The position numbers and the translations under genes were made by a program. A model generated the notes under the pieces. It worked only from the letters and a program-made list of their open reading frames with translations. It did no database searches and was not told the DNA's origin. A stretch of DNA of 64,000 bases from Selaginella moellendorffii. Lineage: Eukaryota; Streptophyta; Lycopodiopsida; Selaginellales; Selaginellaceae. Position 1 is the first letter of the stretch. Each line of letters opens with the position of its first letter. The DNA lies in the NCBI RefSeq assembly GCF_000143415.4, contig NW_003314350.1, forward strand, positions 620,001-684,000. The letters run 5' to 3'. Shown piece after piece: positions 43,990-55,560 of the stretch.

Positions 43990-44398
43990 TGGTGAAGTTT
44001 TCGTGTATGAATGTCTTCCTTGGACTCGGCAGAGCCAAGCCTGCAAGAATGATCGCGCTGATAACTTCTTCCAGGAGCCTGTCTCAAGCCAAGCTGATCC
44101 AAAGTCGGGTTTTTTCCAGCAGCCACCAAGGGACTTTTCTGTCGAATCTTCACATCAAATGTATGGGAGATGTGGACATGTGGCCGTTGCTTGCTCGGTC
44201 TTCGATGCTGTAGAACTCACTTGGAATTTGATGCTGTCAGCATATGCCAAGAACGGGCATTTGCAGGGGGCTAAAGAGGTTTAAGACTCCATGCCTGGGA
44301 AGGACTTAGTTTCATGCAATGGAATGCTTGCTGCGTACTCTCAGGCCGGGAAACTGGGTGACGCTGTCGGGTTTTTTGGAGCGAGGAGTCTTAGATAA
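43990..44398 (+). pseudogene. PPR 5' fragment (unit 4)
   Basis: Matches 38690-39090 with its own lesions, including TTAA in place of TTTA near 44282, which introduces a stop. Ends in spacer. Confidence 0.8.
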
Positions 44399-45233
44399 CC
44401 GAAGCAGGGACAACACTGTGTATATTGTTGGAGGCAAGCTGCCAGTGGTCGTCTCTGCGATGTGCTGGTAGAGTTTGGGCTTGGCTGCCTGTTTCGCTGA
44501 TGCCCGATTCTTGAAGGTTTTGGATTTGGGGAATATGTGTAAGGTTCTGGTTTCCTTGCTCAAACCATGGATGGTGATTACAACCTGAAAGAAGAGTGGC
44601 ACTTCGCTTGGATGACACACGTATGTTTTTGTGCAAGGCCTCGTCAAGGACTCGGCCTCCTAAGGTGGCAACACGCATATCAATGAGGGTTCTTCTGCCT
44701 AGTATCTTCAAGCCCGATTCCTTCAATTCGAGGTTATAACAGAAATTCTTTTAATTAATTAAAGACTAATTTAGAGTCTTAGAACATTCTTAAACAATAT
44801 AAGTTTAAATTCTTTTAAACGAGAAAAGCTCAGATGAATGGATGTTCGGGCAAAGTGGCGGCAAACTGTGAAGCAAGCCACCAAAGTCTAAGTTCTTCTT
44901 TAGTAAGTTGTTATATAAGATCAGTGGCTTGCTAGATTGGTAAAGGTCTGGATACTCTCAAGTGGCTACTGGCTTGAAGCTGTGATTAACTTTCAGAGTT
45001 TCTGGTTCTTAATCCCTATTGCCACAGGTTGATGAAATACGCCCCTCTGCACATATTTTGAATAAATGTGTCTGGTCGAACTAGTCTTTTTATCAGATCG
45101 TTCTTAGGTTAAAGTTGAAGAATTCATATTATAAGTGACAGAAAAGTTGAATCTAGATCCAGTAAGTTTCATCCAAATATGCACTTAAAATTGGCCTCTT
45201 CATGACGAACAGGAAGAAAGGGGTAGATTTGAG
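44399..45233. other. unrecognised spacer (unit 4)
   Basis: Matches 39087-39880 of unit 3. No gene is supported. Confidence 0.5.
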
Positions 45234-45455
45234 GTGATAATCCAAGAAGGGAAAGTGGACTATAAGGCAACTGGCATTCCTGTCCATGAAACTTATTCTC
45301 CTACATTCATGTTTGTAATGGATCCAAATGGGATATATGCTGCTGAGGTAGGCATCCTTATTATTCTATACAAATTCGTCTCTTCCTTCCAGAAAAAAGA
45401 TGGTTACCAACAAGACTCCTCTGCATACATTCAACATTCTTGCTGCAGCCGATAA
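45234..45455 (+). pseudogene. unrecognised short frame (unit 4 copy)
   Basis: Shorter counterpart of 39849-40124 with KATGIPVHETYSPTF conserved. A one-base loss near 45230 removes the upstream frame. Function unknown. Confidence 0.3.
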
Positions 45456-45950
45456 AGGCAAGAGATTTTTATTTTCAAATGATTGTGACCAAAGGTATAT
45501 ATATTGTTTCAGAGTGTGAACAATTCTAGTGGACATTATAAACCAGATTCCTAGACCTTGCACAACTTCTTTAACAGATTGAGCAAAAGAGGTGTCAATA
45601 CAGCTTTACTGAAAACTTCTAGTTTCCAATTGTAAGTTATAAGTTTTTTCTTTCCAATTTGCCAATTTACTTTCACTTTAGCTTCAATTAATTTCCTTTA
45701 CCAAAGTTCCACTTAATGTACTAGCTTTACTACTCAACTACTCATTGCACAAGCAATGGGGTCATTGAAATAGGGCATATCCATGCCCTACTTTAGGAGC
45801 TCACTTTTTTTCTTTTTCTTTTTCTTTTTTAAATATATTTATAATATAAATTTAATTGAAAATTTTAGAAATATTATAATATTTTATAAAAATAAATTTT
45901 TAAAAAAGACACAAATTTCTTATATATTAGAGCTATTTAAGTATAAACCT
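45456..45950. promoter_or_regulatory. AT-rich upstream region of lectin gene (unit 4)
   Basis: Includes a pyrimidine-rich TTTTTTTCTTTTTC tract near 45805 and AT-rich sequence up to the ATG. The frame that is open upstream of 45951 starts in this low-complexity sequence and is not taken as coding. Confidence 0.5.
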
Positions 45951-46843
45951 ATGAAAATATTATTGTTCTTATTTTTATATTTTATATTTTTAATTAAAAA
46001 TATAGTTTATGGAAGAGCAACTGTACAATGGGGTAATAATAATACACTTACTGAAAATGAAATTAACCTTATAATTAATAATGGATTCTTAGATCTTTTA
46101 ACTCACATTAAAAATTATCATTCATATTCAAGAAATTTTAAGAATTTAACTGTTTTAAATATTGGCAGGGGTGTATTTGCTGTAAGAATTGAGCGTGTGG
46201 ATGGAGAGCCACCATATTGTTCAACTGGTCAAACTGAAAGTACAATTATTGGCATGAGAATAAAAGAAGCTGTTAGGTACTTAGTCAATACATATAGTAT
46301 TACAATGATTGCAGCAAAATCTGATGTATGCAAAATTATATCTCAAAATTATATAATTCAATATTCAGTTGTATTTTGGTGGAGACTAACCTTAAGTAAA
46401 GTTAATAGTTTGTTTACATCTTATCTTTCATATGATAATTGTGATACTACCTTAACTACTTTAAATGCTGGTTTTTCAGACCATGTGTTATATACAGGCC
46501 AATTTTTGGTATCCCCAAATCGCAAAAATGTATTAGTAATAGAAATAAATTGTAAAGTTTCACTTTATTCAGGAAAAAATTTACTATGGAGATCTGATAT
46601 TACGTTTGATTTTATTGGTCAATGTAAGGTTGATCTTCAAAAAGATGGGAATTTGGTATTATATACTGACAAGAAAATAAAAATGTGATCAATTGATCAT
46701 TATTGTTATAATCAACCAGATTGTATATTTCTTACTTATCTTAGTTTATTAAATAATTGCAATTTAGTAATTTATGAGGCTAATAGTCCAAATGCTATTT
46801 GGTGGGAGACAAAAACTACTAATCATTTTGGTTGTTTAAAATA
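45951..46843 (+). pseudogene. lectin-like secreted protein with one nonsense codon (unit 4)
   Basis: Same length and start as the intact copy at 40500. The only clear lesion is TGA at 46686-46688 where the other copies have TGG (Trp in IKMWSID), just after the QKDGNLVLY site. The remaining 50 or so codons stay in frame to TAA at 46841-46843. The truncated 245-residue product would keep the signal peptide, the N-terminal region and one sugar-binding site, so a residual function cannot be excluded. Confidence 0.8.
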
Positions 46844-47490
46844 ATACTTAAGATTTATATTAGTCATGTAAAACCTTATTAAGTGCAATTCAATTTACAA
46901 TAGTTTAGTATCCAAATAAAAATTAGAGGGACCAAGAGTGAATTAAATTGCATGCAAAGTCTTTTCTCTGTTTTTGTGCTCTGAGTGGAATATCATATTC
47001 AAATCTAATGCTTCCATCATTCCTTGCCATGTAAAACCATCCAACTTAAAATTTAATACTTCCATCATTTTTTGGCATGAAAAACCACCAAATATCTTTT
47101 AGTGAAAGGCATCAAAACCATAATTGAAACTTTTATTAAATGTTTTTGAAATTCTTTGTATAAGCTATTGTTGAATAGCTTTATTTAATTATAATTTATT
47201 TTTATTGAGCATGAAAAGCATGATAAAATTCTAGCTATAATACGGGTAACCAAGGACAACATGGTAGGGAAAAGAAAGAGAAAAAGAAATGTTTAAAATA
47301 TATGGTTATTATCTTGGTATGTTCTTCATGTCTCAAGATTGTTTTTAATACGCAGAGTCCAAGTGACAAGAGCCAGTTCATTGACACTACAAGCTTTAGC
47401 CAGTTTGCCTATGAAATTAGCTATATCACATCAACCTTAGAATGAGCTTCATATCTGGAGAGCTGTCTACTCACACAAGGTAACAGTGCT
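46844..47490. other. lectin-kinase spacer (unit 4)
   Basis: Collinear with 21137-21840. No gene is seen. Confidence 0.55.
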
Positions 47491-47590
47491 TTTGAAGGAC
47501 TGGGTTTAATGACAAGTTACACAATTAAAGATTGGTTGTTGCAGCCGAGCTACAACGAAACTTAAGACAATTTTAAACACAGTTAAAACA
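47491..47590 (+). pseudogene. RabGAP exon 7 fragment (unit 4)
   Basis: Short decayed match to FEGLGMMTSYTI and the following exon end; compare 22028-22110. Confidence 0.6.
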
Positions 47591-47628
47591 TATTTAACTT
47601 CAGATGAGCTTTGGTGTAGAAGTTTTGA

Positions 47629-48549
47629 CTAAGCCACCCTAAGTTTCTTCACAGCTGGATGGCTAGAGTGTGGAGTGCTTCTCTTCCCTCCACAACAACT
47701 TGTGATATTGGCTGTAGCCCGTGTGGTGCTACAGTTCTCTAGAATCCAAGGATGATTGATCACTTGGTCTAGTGTCAATCTCTTCCTGGGATCCAAGTCC
47801 AGCATGCCCATAATCAGATTTTTCGCCTCTGGTGACAGATTGGCAGGCCACTGGAACTCCCCCTCGCGCAGCAAATGCATCTCCAGGTTCGATCGCTGGT
47901 AGCCCTTGAGGAGTTCGTATGCAATCACTCCAAGCCCCCAAACATCCACCGCCTTCGTGTAAGACAGCCCATATCTCTCGACAAAGATAAGCTCGGGAGC
48001 CATGTACTTCTCAGTCCCGCAGCTCTGGCTCATCTCTCTGGCATCGTCGGTCGCCACTCCAAAATCCCCAATCACTGGCCTGATCGTGCTTGCATCTTGC
48101 AGCTTGGTGAAAACGTTCTCCAGCTTGAGATCGCGATGGACAACACCACTCGAGTGGACGCCCTTGAGTGTCTCAGCCAGCTCCTTAACGATCTCGGCTA
48201 CCTCCTCCTCCCTCAGTGGCCCTTTCATCGCTAGATCGCGCAGGCTAGGGCCACAAAGTTCTATGACCATCGTCCCAAAGCAACGCCCGCCAACCTTCCT
48301 CTCCCTCCTCAGCCCATGGAGGAAGACAACTCCAGGAATGGGGCGAAGCTTGTCCAAGATCCTAGTCTCCCTCTCGGCACAACTCTCCGACTTAAACATC
48401 TTTCCTGCGTACCTATGGCGGTTGCGGGCTGCGTCGCTCAGCAAGTAGACTTGGCCCTGTCCTCCATGCCCCAACTTCTCGTGTCTGATGTACCACTTGA
48501 GAAGCTCGCCACACTCGTCATCTCTAAACTCGCCATCCTCGAGCGCCAT
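47629..48549 (-). CDS. serine/threonine protein kinase, intact (unit 4)
   Basis: 306-aa single-exon kinase with all catalytic motifs, nearly identical to 42005-42925; I see Gln for Asn in GYQRSN and Glu for Asp in WILENC. The upstream GATGCGCTCG block keeps the same ATG, with loss of the CACG just before it. So high an identity between neighbouring units suggests a recent duplication or gene conversion. Substrate and pathway are unknown. Confidence 0.88.
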   Translation of the reverse strand: MALEDGEFRDDECGELLKWYIRHEKLGHGGQGQVYLLSDAARNRHRYAGKMFKSESCAERETRILDKLRPIPGVVFLHGLRRERKVGGRCFGTMVIELCGPSLRDLAMKGPLREEEVAEIVKELAETLKGVHSSGVVHRDLKLENVFTKLQDASTIRPVIGDFGVATDDAREMSQSCGTEKYMAPELIFVERYGLSYTKAVDVWGLGVIAYELLKGYQRSNLEMHLLREGEFQWPANLSPEAKNLIMGMLDLDPRKRLTLDQVINHPWILENCSTTRATANITSCCGGKRSTPHSSHPAVKKLRVA

Positions 48550-49202
48550 CTTCCCCTTTTTCTCGCTTGGTTTTAAGAAAACCTAGCTTCCCACAACAGG
48601 TTTAATGATCGCGAAAAGGCCATTACTTTTATTAAACTAAAAACTTCACCAGTAAAAAACTGACCATTGTAAAAGACCATTTTAAGATCCAATGGCTAAT
48701 ATTTTTTGGTTTGCTTAAGGGAAGGGGAGTTAAGATGGTAGTGAATATACTTAAAATATGCTTGAAAATTTAAAATATTCTACCATCTAACGGTTCTTAT
48801 TCATTTAGATTAATTTCGTATTTATAATTTTAAAACATGTTTATACTTTCTTAAACACTTTCTAGTATATTCTATTTTATTCTACCGGTTGGTATTGCAA
48901 TAAAATTAATCTTGTGTTTATAAATTACAAACATGCTTATAATTATAAATTTTTATTTGATCAATTAGATTAATAATTAAGAATAACACTACTATTAAGC
49001 AAACAAACGCGTAACAAATTATTATTAATTAGAATAATTTATATGGAATTAAAGGTGATCGCTATTTTATAATTACCCTCCAGGGTTGACCAGCGCGTTG
49101 TTTGATGCAGTCGGAGTTTTACGTGTACATGCAAACCAGCCAAGCACGGAAGCTTCACGAGCAGAGTTATGACTATGCGCACGATCATTCCCTTCGTGAA
49201 GA
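48550..49202. promoter_or_regulatory. divergent kinase/FucT promoter region (unit 4-5 boundary)
   Basis: 653 bp between intact divergent kinase and FucT genes, the only place where both neighbours are intact. AT-rich. The uninterrupted TIR-element target CTATGCGC lies near 49173-49180. Confidence 0.55.
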
Positions 49203-50852
49203 ATGGAGAGAGTCGCGAAAATGGCGTCTTACTCCAACCCAAAATCCATCGCTCTGATTACCACTGGTCTCTTCTTCCTCTACGTTTTGCTGTCTCAGAA
49301 TCACTTTCCGGACAAGATCGTGGAAGATCTCATCGTTCCAGAGCAAGGCGATGCTCGCCAGTGCCGGAGCCGCGTAGAGTTCCAGTCCTATCGCCGCAAA
49401 TCGACAGACCCATCGGCGGAAAGCTACTCGCCATCGCCAGCTCTCATCGTTCCAGAGCAAGGCGATGCTCGCCAGTGCCGGAGCCGCGTAGAGTTCCAGT
49501 CCTATCGCCGCAAATCGACAGACCCATCGGCGGAAAGCTACTCGCCATCGCCAGCTCTCATCCACCGCCTGCGACGCTACGAGCAAATCCACGCCCGGTG
49601 CTCTCGATTGATCCAAGATGATCCAAACGGCGATCACGGCGACTGCCAATTCGTGGTGTGGATCGCGCCATTTGGATCGCAGGGCCTGGGGAACAAGATG
49701 CTGGCGATTGCTTCCACTTTTCTCTATGCTCTGCTCACGAACAGAGTTTTACTCATCGCGAGAGATTCGTCCGCAGAGAACATGGATCGATTGTTCTGCG
49801 AGCCATTCCCAAAGAGTTCCTGGCTCCTTCCCAGACCCCTGGAGATCCGATTATCCACAGTCAACGATTCATCGCGGATCGGCCATGCCCCGGATCTAAA
49901 AATCACTCCTCAGCACTGTCACGATTTCGCGAGCTCGATCAAGTTTCCAGATGTGGCCTACTCGTATCTGTCCGTGGACTACACCCCGGACGATCGAAAA
50001 TTCTTCTGCAAGGAGCAGCAAAAACTCTTGCAATCGCAGGTAACGTGGCTGTTTCTCCGGTCAAACGTCTACTTTGCTCCGGGATTGTTCTTGGTGGAAT
50101 CCTTCCGGAGTGATCTCGCGAAGCTCTTCCCCAAACAGCAGGCGATCTTCCATCACTTGAGCCGCTATCTCTTCCATCCCATCGATCCGGTGTGGGATCG
50201 CACAGCGCGGTTCTACGACTCATATCTCGCGCGCGCCGACCGCGTAGTCGGCATCCAAATGAGAGTTCCTCCACACTTGCAAGGAGTTCGTCAAAACCTG
50301 GCGGCGGAGGTGTTCCAATGCGCCGTGGAGACAAAGATCCTTCCCAATATCAGCAAGAACAACGTCGAGAGGATCAAGCTCCGCTCCTCGATCAGCTCGC
50401 AGCAGCAGCAGATCGCGGCGGTGGTGACTTCGCTGGATGAGCACCACTTTGACGTGCTGCGAGAGATCTACCTCAACTCCTCCACCGCCGATGGATCGAT
50501 CGTGAGAGTGGAGCAGCCCAGCCACGAGGGGCAGCAGCACACCGGATTTCTCGATCACGATGAGAAGGCTCTCGCGGAGATTTACTTGCTGGGGCTCAGC
50601 GATGTGCTGATCACGAGTCCTGGCTCCACTTTCGGCTACATTGGCCAGGGATTAGCCGGGTTGAGGCCTTGGCTTATGTGGGCTGGGCCTGGCTCAGGCA
50701 GGGACATTTGCTCCAAGGCAAGAACTATGGATCCTTGCTTCTTTTCGTTTGGGGAGTCTAACTGCGATTGTGGAGAGGCTGTCAAGCTTGACAATGTGGA
50801 GCGGTGTCAAGATTGGCCTATAGCGCCTGGTGTTCAACTCAAAACAACTTGA
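49203..50852 (+). CDS. GT37 alpha-fucosyltransferase with duplicated stem segment (unit 5, intact)
   Basis: 549 aa, uninterrupted and intronless. Same family, anchor and catalytic blocks as 26640-28169 (GLGNKML, VVGIQMRVPP, ITSPGSTFGYIGQG, LRPWLMW). The 40 extra residues are explained by a 38-residue tandem duplication in the stem just after the membrane anchor, one extra Gln in the SSQQQQ run and one extra codon near the C-terminus (GEAVK for GDVK). The duplication leaves the catalytic domain untouched, so activity is plausible. It has its original divergent promoter with the kinase at 48549. Confidence 0.92.
   Translation: MERVAKMASYSNPKSIALITTGLFFLYVLLSQNHFPDKIVEDLIVPEQGDARQCRSRVEFQSYRRKSTDPSAESYSPSPALIVPEQGDARQCRSRVEFQSYRRKSTDPSAESYSPSPALIHRLRRYEQIHARCSRLIQDDPNGDHGDCQFVVWIAPFGSQGLGNKMLAIASTFLYALLTNRVLLIARDSSAENMDRLFCEPFPKSSWLLPRPLEIRLSTVNDSSRIGHAPDLKITPQHCHDFASSIKFPDVAYSYLSVDYTPDDRKFFCKEQQKLLQSQVTWLFLRSNVYFAPGLFLVESFRSDLAKLFPKQQAIFHHLSRYLFHPIDPVWDRTARFYDSYLARADRVVGIQMRVPPHLQGVRQNLAAEVFQCAVETKILPNISKNNVERIKLRSSISSQQQQIAAVVTSLDEHHFDVLREIYLNSSTADGSIVRVEQPSHEGQQHTGFLDHDEKALAEIYLLGLSDVLITSPGSTFGYIGQGLAGLRPWLMWAGPGSGRDICSKARTMDPCFFSFGESNCDCGEAVKLDNVERCQDWPIAPGVQLKTT
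49329..49556 (+). repeat. 114-bp in-frame tandem duplication
   Basis: Units 49329-49442 and 49443-49556 encode the same 38 residues (LIVPEQGDARQCRSRVEF onward to SPSPA) and look identical by eye, so the event is young. Confidence 0.93.
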
Positions 50853-51300
50853 ATCTTAATCCATTCTTTTTAGGACATGTAGAGAGTTTTATTGTGTCTT
50901 CCAATGTGGACCATTTTGGTATGAATTGTTTGATATGCAACTGATTTCAAGGAAGTTATCTTTCTTTGACGTGGTTATGCCTCCCATTCAACGAGCTTGG
51001 ATGTTACAAAAAGGAATCCACGACTAAGATGTGCAAGGATAAATTCTAGAACAAGAAATGACATAGCAAAGTCATATCAAGATGTTTAGTGATTCACGTC
51101 GTGAAGCTCGCCACTTTGATACGCTCATAGGCACCCATGATCTGTCAAAAAATTATACAAGATGCTACAAACAAACATTTCTTGTTTCCATGATGATGGG
51201 CTTGCTTTACCGAATGGTGTTACGGAGGATCATGTCATTAGATTTCCATGGGTTTTCCATGTTGGCATATCGTTGTTGTTCCAGTGGGATCAAACTCCTG
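50853..51300. other. FucT-PPR spacer (unit 5)
   Basis: Collinear with 28170-28550. No gene is seen; the frame 51162 onward is open by chance before joining PPR sequence. Confidence 0.55.
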
Positions 51301-51317
51301 GTAACAAGTTTTCGTGC

Positions 51318-53054
51318 ATGAATGCCTTCCTAGGACTCGGCAGTGCCGAGCCTGCAAGAATGCATCGTGCTGATAACTTCTTCCAGGAGCCTGTCTCAAG
51401 CCAAGCAGATCCACAGTCGGGTTTCTTCCAGCAGCCACCGAGGGACTTATCTTTCAAATCTTCTCATTCAAATGTATGGGAGATGAACGGGAATTTGCGA
51501 GAAGCGTTGTCATTGTTAGAAAGGATGCCAAGAAAAAATTTGGTGCCATACAACTTAATTCTAAGCGCTTTAGCCGCTCAAGGTCTCTTTGACGAAGCAA
51601 AGGAATTCTTTGCTAAAATTCCCAATCCAAGCATTATCTCGTGGAATACACTCCTTGCTGCATATACTCCAATTGGGCATCTTGACGAGATCATCAAGCT
51701 TTACGACCAAATTCCAACAAGGATATAGTCTCAGACACAGCACTCTTGAATGCCTTTTCTGAAAATGGGAAACTTGAGCCAGCAAAGATGGTATTTGATG
51801 CAATGGAGGAATGGGACCTTGTGTCAATGAATGCAATGCTAGCGGCATTTTGTGACAGTGGGAGCCAAGGAGATGCTCAGTTGGATGTGTGCTCGGAATC
51901 TTAGCTCTTGGAACTGCGTTCTCCGATCATTTGCTCTTGATGGGAATCTTGACGAGACAAAGAGATTATTTGACAAAATGCCCGAGTGGGACCAAATGTC
52001 TTTCAATTTCATGTTTGCGGCATATGTCTCAGGCGGGCATCATGGTCTTGCTAAAGTAATGTACGAAACACTACTTCCTGAGAAAGATTCCTTTTCACAC
52101 GTAGCCATGCTAAGTGCCTACACTGTACAGGGCAAGGTTGACGATGCAAAGCTTTTGTTTGATAGCATGCCATACAGGTCTCTTTTTATTTGGAACTCTA
52201 TGCTTTCGGCATATGCCCAAAACGGTCATCCGGACAATGCAAAACATCATTTTGATGCCATGCCCGAGTGGGACATTGTCGCTTGGACCTCTTTATTATA
52301 TTCCAGAAATTATCAAGGAAATGTGGAGGAAGCGAAGGAGTTGTTTGAGAGGATGCCTGAGCGAGATCTGATCGCATGGAATGCTATGTTGTCAGGACAT
52401 TCCCAACACAGGCATTTAGAAGACTCAAAGTGCCTGTTTGATTTGATGCCTTCCCACAATATTGTCTCTTACAACACTCTGATGGCAGCTTACTCTCAGC
52501 ATGGATACATCGAGGATGCCCTCTTGGTCTTCCAGAAAATGAGACAGAGGAACTCTATTTCATGGAACACTCTACTTGTGTCATATGCTCAAAATGGGCA
52601 TACGAATACTGCAAAGGCGTTTTTCTCAACCTTGCCCGAGCAAAATCTGGTTTCTTGGAATGTAGTAATTGGAATGTATGCTTTAAATGGGCAAACTGCA
52701 CAATCCTTGGAGCTCTTTAGAAACTGTGTTGCTAATGGTGTCAAGCTGGATGATGTATCTTTTACCTCTGCATTGATTGCTTTGAGCCATAGCGGTGAGG
52801 TTGACGATTCACTTTTTCTGTTTAAATCAATAATAACAGACTACTTAGTAACGCCTGGCAAGCAACAATATGGTTGTATCATCTCCTTGTTTGCTCGTGG
52901 AGGATATGATAGATCCTGTAAAGAACTCATTGATACAATGCCTTTCTTTCCTGATAGTCACGACTGGACGTGCCTGGCAAGTGCCAGTAGAATCTACAAA
53001 TCTAACAGCCTTGGAATGGGGCATCACAATACACGAAAACAAAATGCCAACTAG
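51318..53054 (+). pseudogene. PLS-like PPR gene, decayed (unit 5)
   Basis: Same gene as 28572-33492 but without the copia insertion. Lesions: the fourth codon is TAG (TCG in unit 2); a large internal deletion joins the N-terminus (near 51483) to the NLREALSLLERMP repeat; a 1-nt deletion near 51715 leads to TAG; and an 11-nt deletion near 51864 returns to the original frame. From 51852 the frame is open for 400 aa, about 12 repeats, and includes the C-terminal WTCLASASRIY block that unit 2 loses to a stop. Confidence 0.87.
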
Positions 53055-54075
53055 CAGAAGCATCTCGCATGCTTGGTAACAGAGCAAGCTTAGACTTGGT
53101 TGAAAGGTACCTAAGTCATGTCCAACTTCGCCATGTCCTTGTCGGTCTCGCATTCCCCATAGGCTGGAGCTTGTGTCACTGAGCCTTCTCTCACACTCGA
53201 GCCACCTCTTCATGCCGCGAAAAATTCCTCACGACTTTGTTCTTCGCACGATCATCGACTGCTCCTACTCTCTCACATGCTTCTCCGGTTCCAGACGGCA
53301 TTCATTACGAGCATAGCAATGTGGTCTTGGTTTACAATTTTGCAGCAATCTCGCGAGCGCATGACGAAGTAGTGCATGAAAGCCTCTTCTTGTGCTGTCA
53401 ACTCTGATATCCTCGACCTTGCTCGTTATAGAGAAAGTGACGCTACCACCTTCCGCTACAAGGATGGGGGATTCAGCAAGGTAAACAAAGAGTTTTGGAT
53501 CTGATTCGACGTGATCACTTGAGAAACATGCAGCTGGCTGTTTTCTTGGACGCTGATTTCCAAGAATCGACCATCGTACGCCACCAGACCCTCGCACCAC
53601 TAAGTAGAAGCTTGCGTAGGGAACCAGATGGTTTTCAGACTCATGAAGCTCCTCGCTTCCATCAACAAAGAAGTGGAACTTCTCAGCTCTTGGCTGCTGC
53701 CTCTTGTGCTCCTCGACAACCTACACTGCCTCTTCCATCTTCTGGATTGGCGATTGCACGAATTACAAATCACTGTATCCCAGAACCTCGTCAAACGGAA
53801 TAGAGTTGCTTATCCAAGAATATGCATGCGATAAATAAATTTGACGACTGTAACTTGGGATCTCCGTGTTGTATTTGGTGTTATGAGCAAAAACGTAGCT
53901 TCCTCCGTTCTAGTTAACATTTGAAGAAACGAGTGAGCTTACTTGTCCCTGTAGAGAAGATTGAGCTCCGCAGTGGTTAATTAATAAGAGTTCAGCCAAT
54001 CTTTCCTTGATGCCATCTGGTGGAAACTGCAAGCCACTGCTCTAAAATCAACTTACTCACGCTCTTGGGACCGTA
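53055..54075. other. PPR-DCD spacer (unit 5)
   Basis: Collinear with 33496-34635 except for the inverted segment 53413-53575. No gene is supported. Confidence 0.55.
53413..53575 (-). repeat. micro-inverted segment relative to unit 2
   Basis: Reverse complement of 33947-34109; the flanks are collinear. Which orientation is ancestral cannot be told from two copies. Confidence 0.85.
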
Positions 54076-55560
54076 AATGAGATGGTGTACCAAAAATCGC
54101 AGACATACCTGCTCACAGTTGCTCTTATGCCTGGAGGTGGCCTTAAAACTCAGGCGGCCCATTCCAATGTATGGTAACTTTGTGGACTTGGTTCACTGGC
54201 ATAATTGTATCACTTCCTTGGCCTCCCGTAATCTCTCTTGAAACCGGGCCAAGGCTCATTAGGGCTTTAGAATTCTGGACATGTCTTCTCTGGACGCATT
54301 GCTGGAAGGAGGAGTGTGGCTTCTGGAAACGCTTGCAGCAGGATTGACACTGTTGGGTTTGCTTTGAAAGGTCGTGAGTGCAACTTTCATGATTTCTGCA
54401 AAAACGTGACAACCAAGACGGAGAAGGAGCCGCACAAGTTCCGTGTGATTCGAGACGACTTGCTGCACCCGACGCTCGGTGGAAACAAAATCAGAAAGCT
54501 CGACGCTGTGGTCCCGTTCCTCAAGGACGAGGAAATCACTGATGTGGTACGTACTCTGCTTGTTTTTTGTTCTTTCTTTTCTTCCTTTGAAGCGATTTCA
54601 ATGTCTATCAGGTGACTTGTGGAGGCTGTCATGCTGCTGCTGTAGGTACGAAAAGAAGACTAAGAATTCTCTGGTTTTATACTTCTTCTTTTCTATCTAA
54701 CGTGTTTTCTCAGCTCAGCTGTGGCGTGTGCTGAGCATGGGTCATTTGCTGCTACGAGGTGAAAAACTTGAAGTCACGACTGGATATAACTTGATATCGG
54801 AGGTTTATGGAAACGTGGTGTATGTTCCAAGAACCGAGTATGCCGATCGACAAAAAATGTTAAGCTCGCATATGGAACGTGTTGCTTGTTCTGAAGAACC
54901 AGTTCTTTGGCAACTCTATCACCAGAGAAACAATCACTCCTTCAGAAAATTCTAAATTGCTTGAACCCGGAAGAGGAAGAAGAAAATGGGCCGTGCTTGG
55001 AGAAGGTGGTGCGAGTGGTCTAGCACTTCTCGGTGAGTGATTTTCAACCTTGATATGTTTGTATCTCTAATCTTTTCTCCGTGCGTTCTAAGATCAGGCT
55101 TTATAAGACTTGTGAGATGGCTAAGCGAAAATGAAGTCTTCGAACGAGATGACAAGATCAAGATCGTGGTCGATTCTGGCACTGGAACATCCGCCATTGG
55201 CCTGGCTCTAGGAATCGCGTTGCTCGGGTATGCTCGAGTTTAAATCCTTTTGGTGGTATATATCCTTTCTTCCAGCCTTCACCAGTGGGAGATTGTTGGT
55301 GTAATGCTCTCCGGTTCTCGCAACTACTACGAGAGACAAACGAAGAACCTTGTCACTGATTTTCTTCAGCAGTTTCGCTGCGATCAGTTGGCAGAGGCTT
55401 TGAGTTTACCTCTTGTTTGGGAGGAGAGGAAACGAGTACGCAGGTATGATTTATATACAAGCTTGCGAGCTACAGTATAATAGTATGATAGCACAGGTTT
55501 GAAAACCCTGTATAGCCTGACAAACTGGCATTTTGCTAGACCCGATTTACACGTCTTCCC
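54076..55560 (+). pseudogene. D-cysteine desulfhydrase/ACC deaminase-like gene, truncated (unit 5)
   Basis: Same exons and same 3' truncation point (GATTTACAC joined to GTCTTCCCC) as 34636-36127. It has an additional 8-bp deletion near 54910 (after PVLW), which shifts the frame before the GEGGASGLALLG exon end, and loses most of the FEKIFGGEIGACKS exon. Clearly non-functional. Confidence 0.82.

Larger units (their letters stand above)
42961..48600. repeat. array unit 4 (FucT 5' fragment-PPR fragment-lectin-kinase)
   Basis: Short-type unit, closest to unit 3. It differs mainly in the FucT remnant and in a stop codon in the lectin. Confidence 0.75.

Noticed and set aside
45783-45950. N-terminal extension of the unit 4 lectin
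   Set aside because: Low-complexity Phe/Lys/Asn codons from an AT-rich promoter; the ATG at 45951 matches the other copies and gives the signal peptide.
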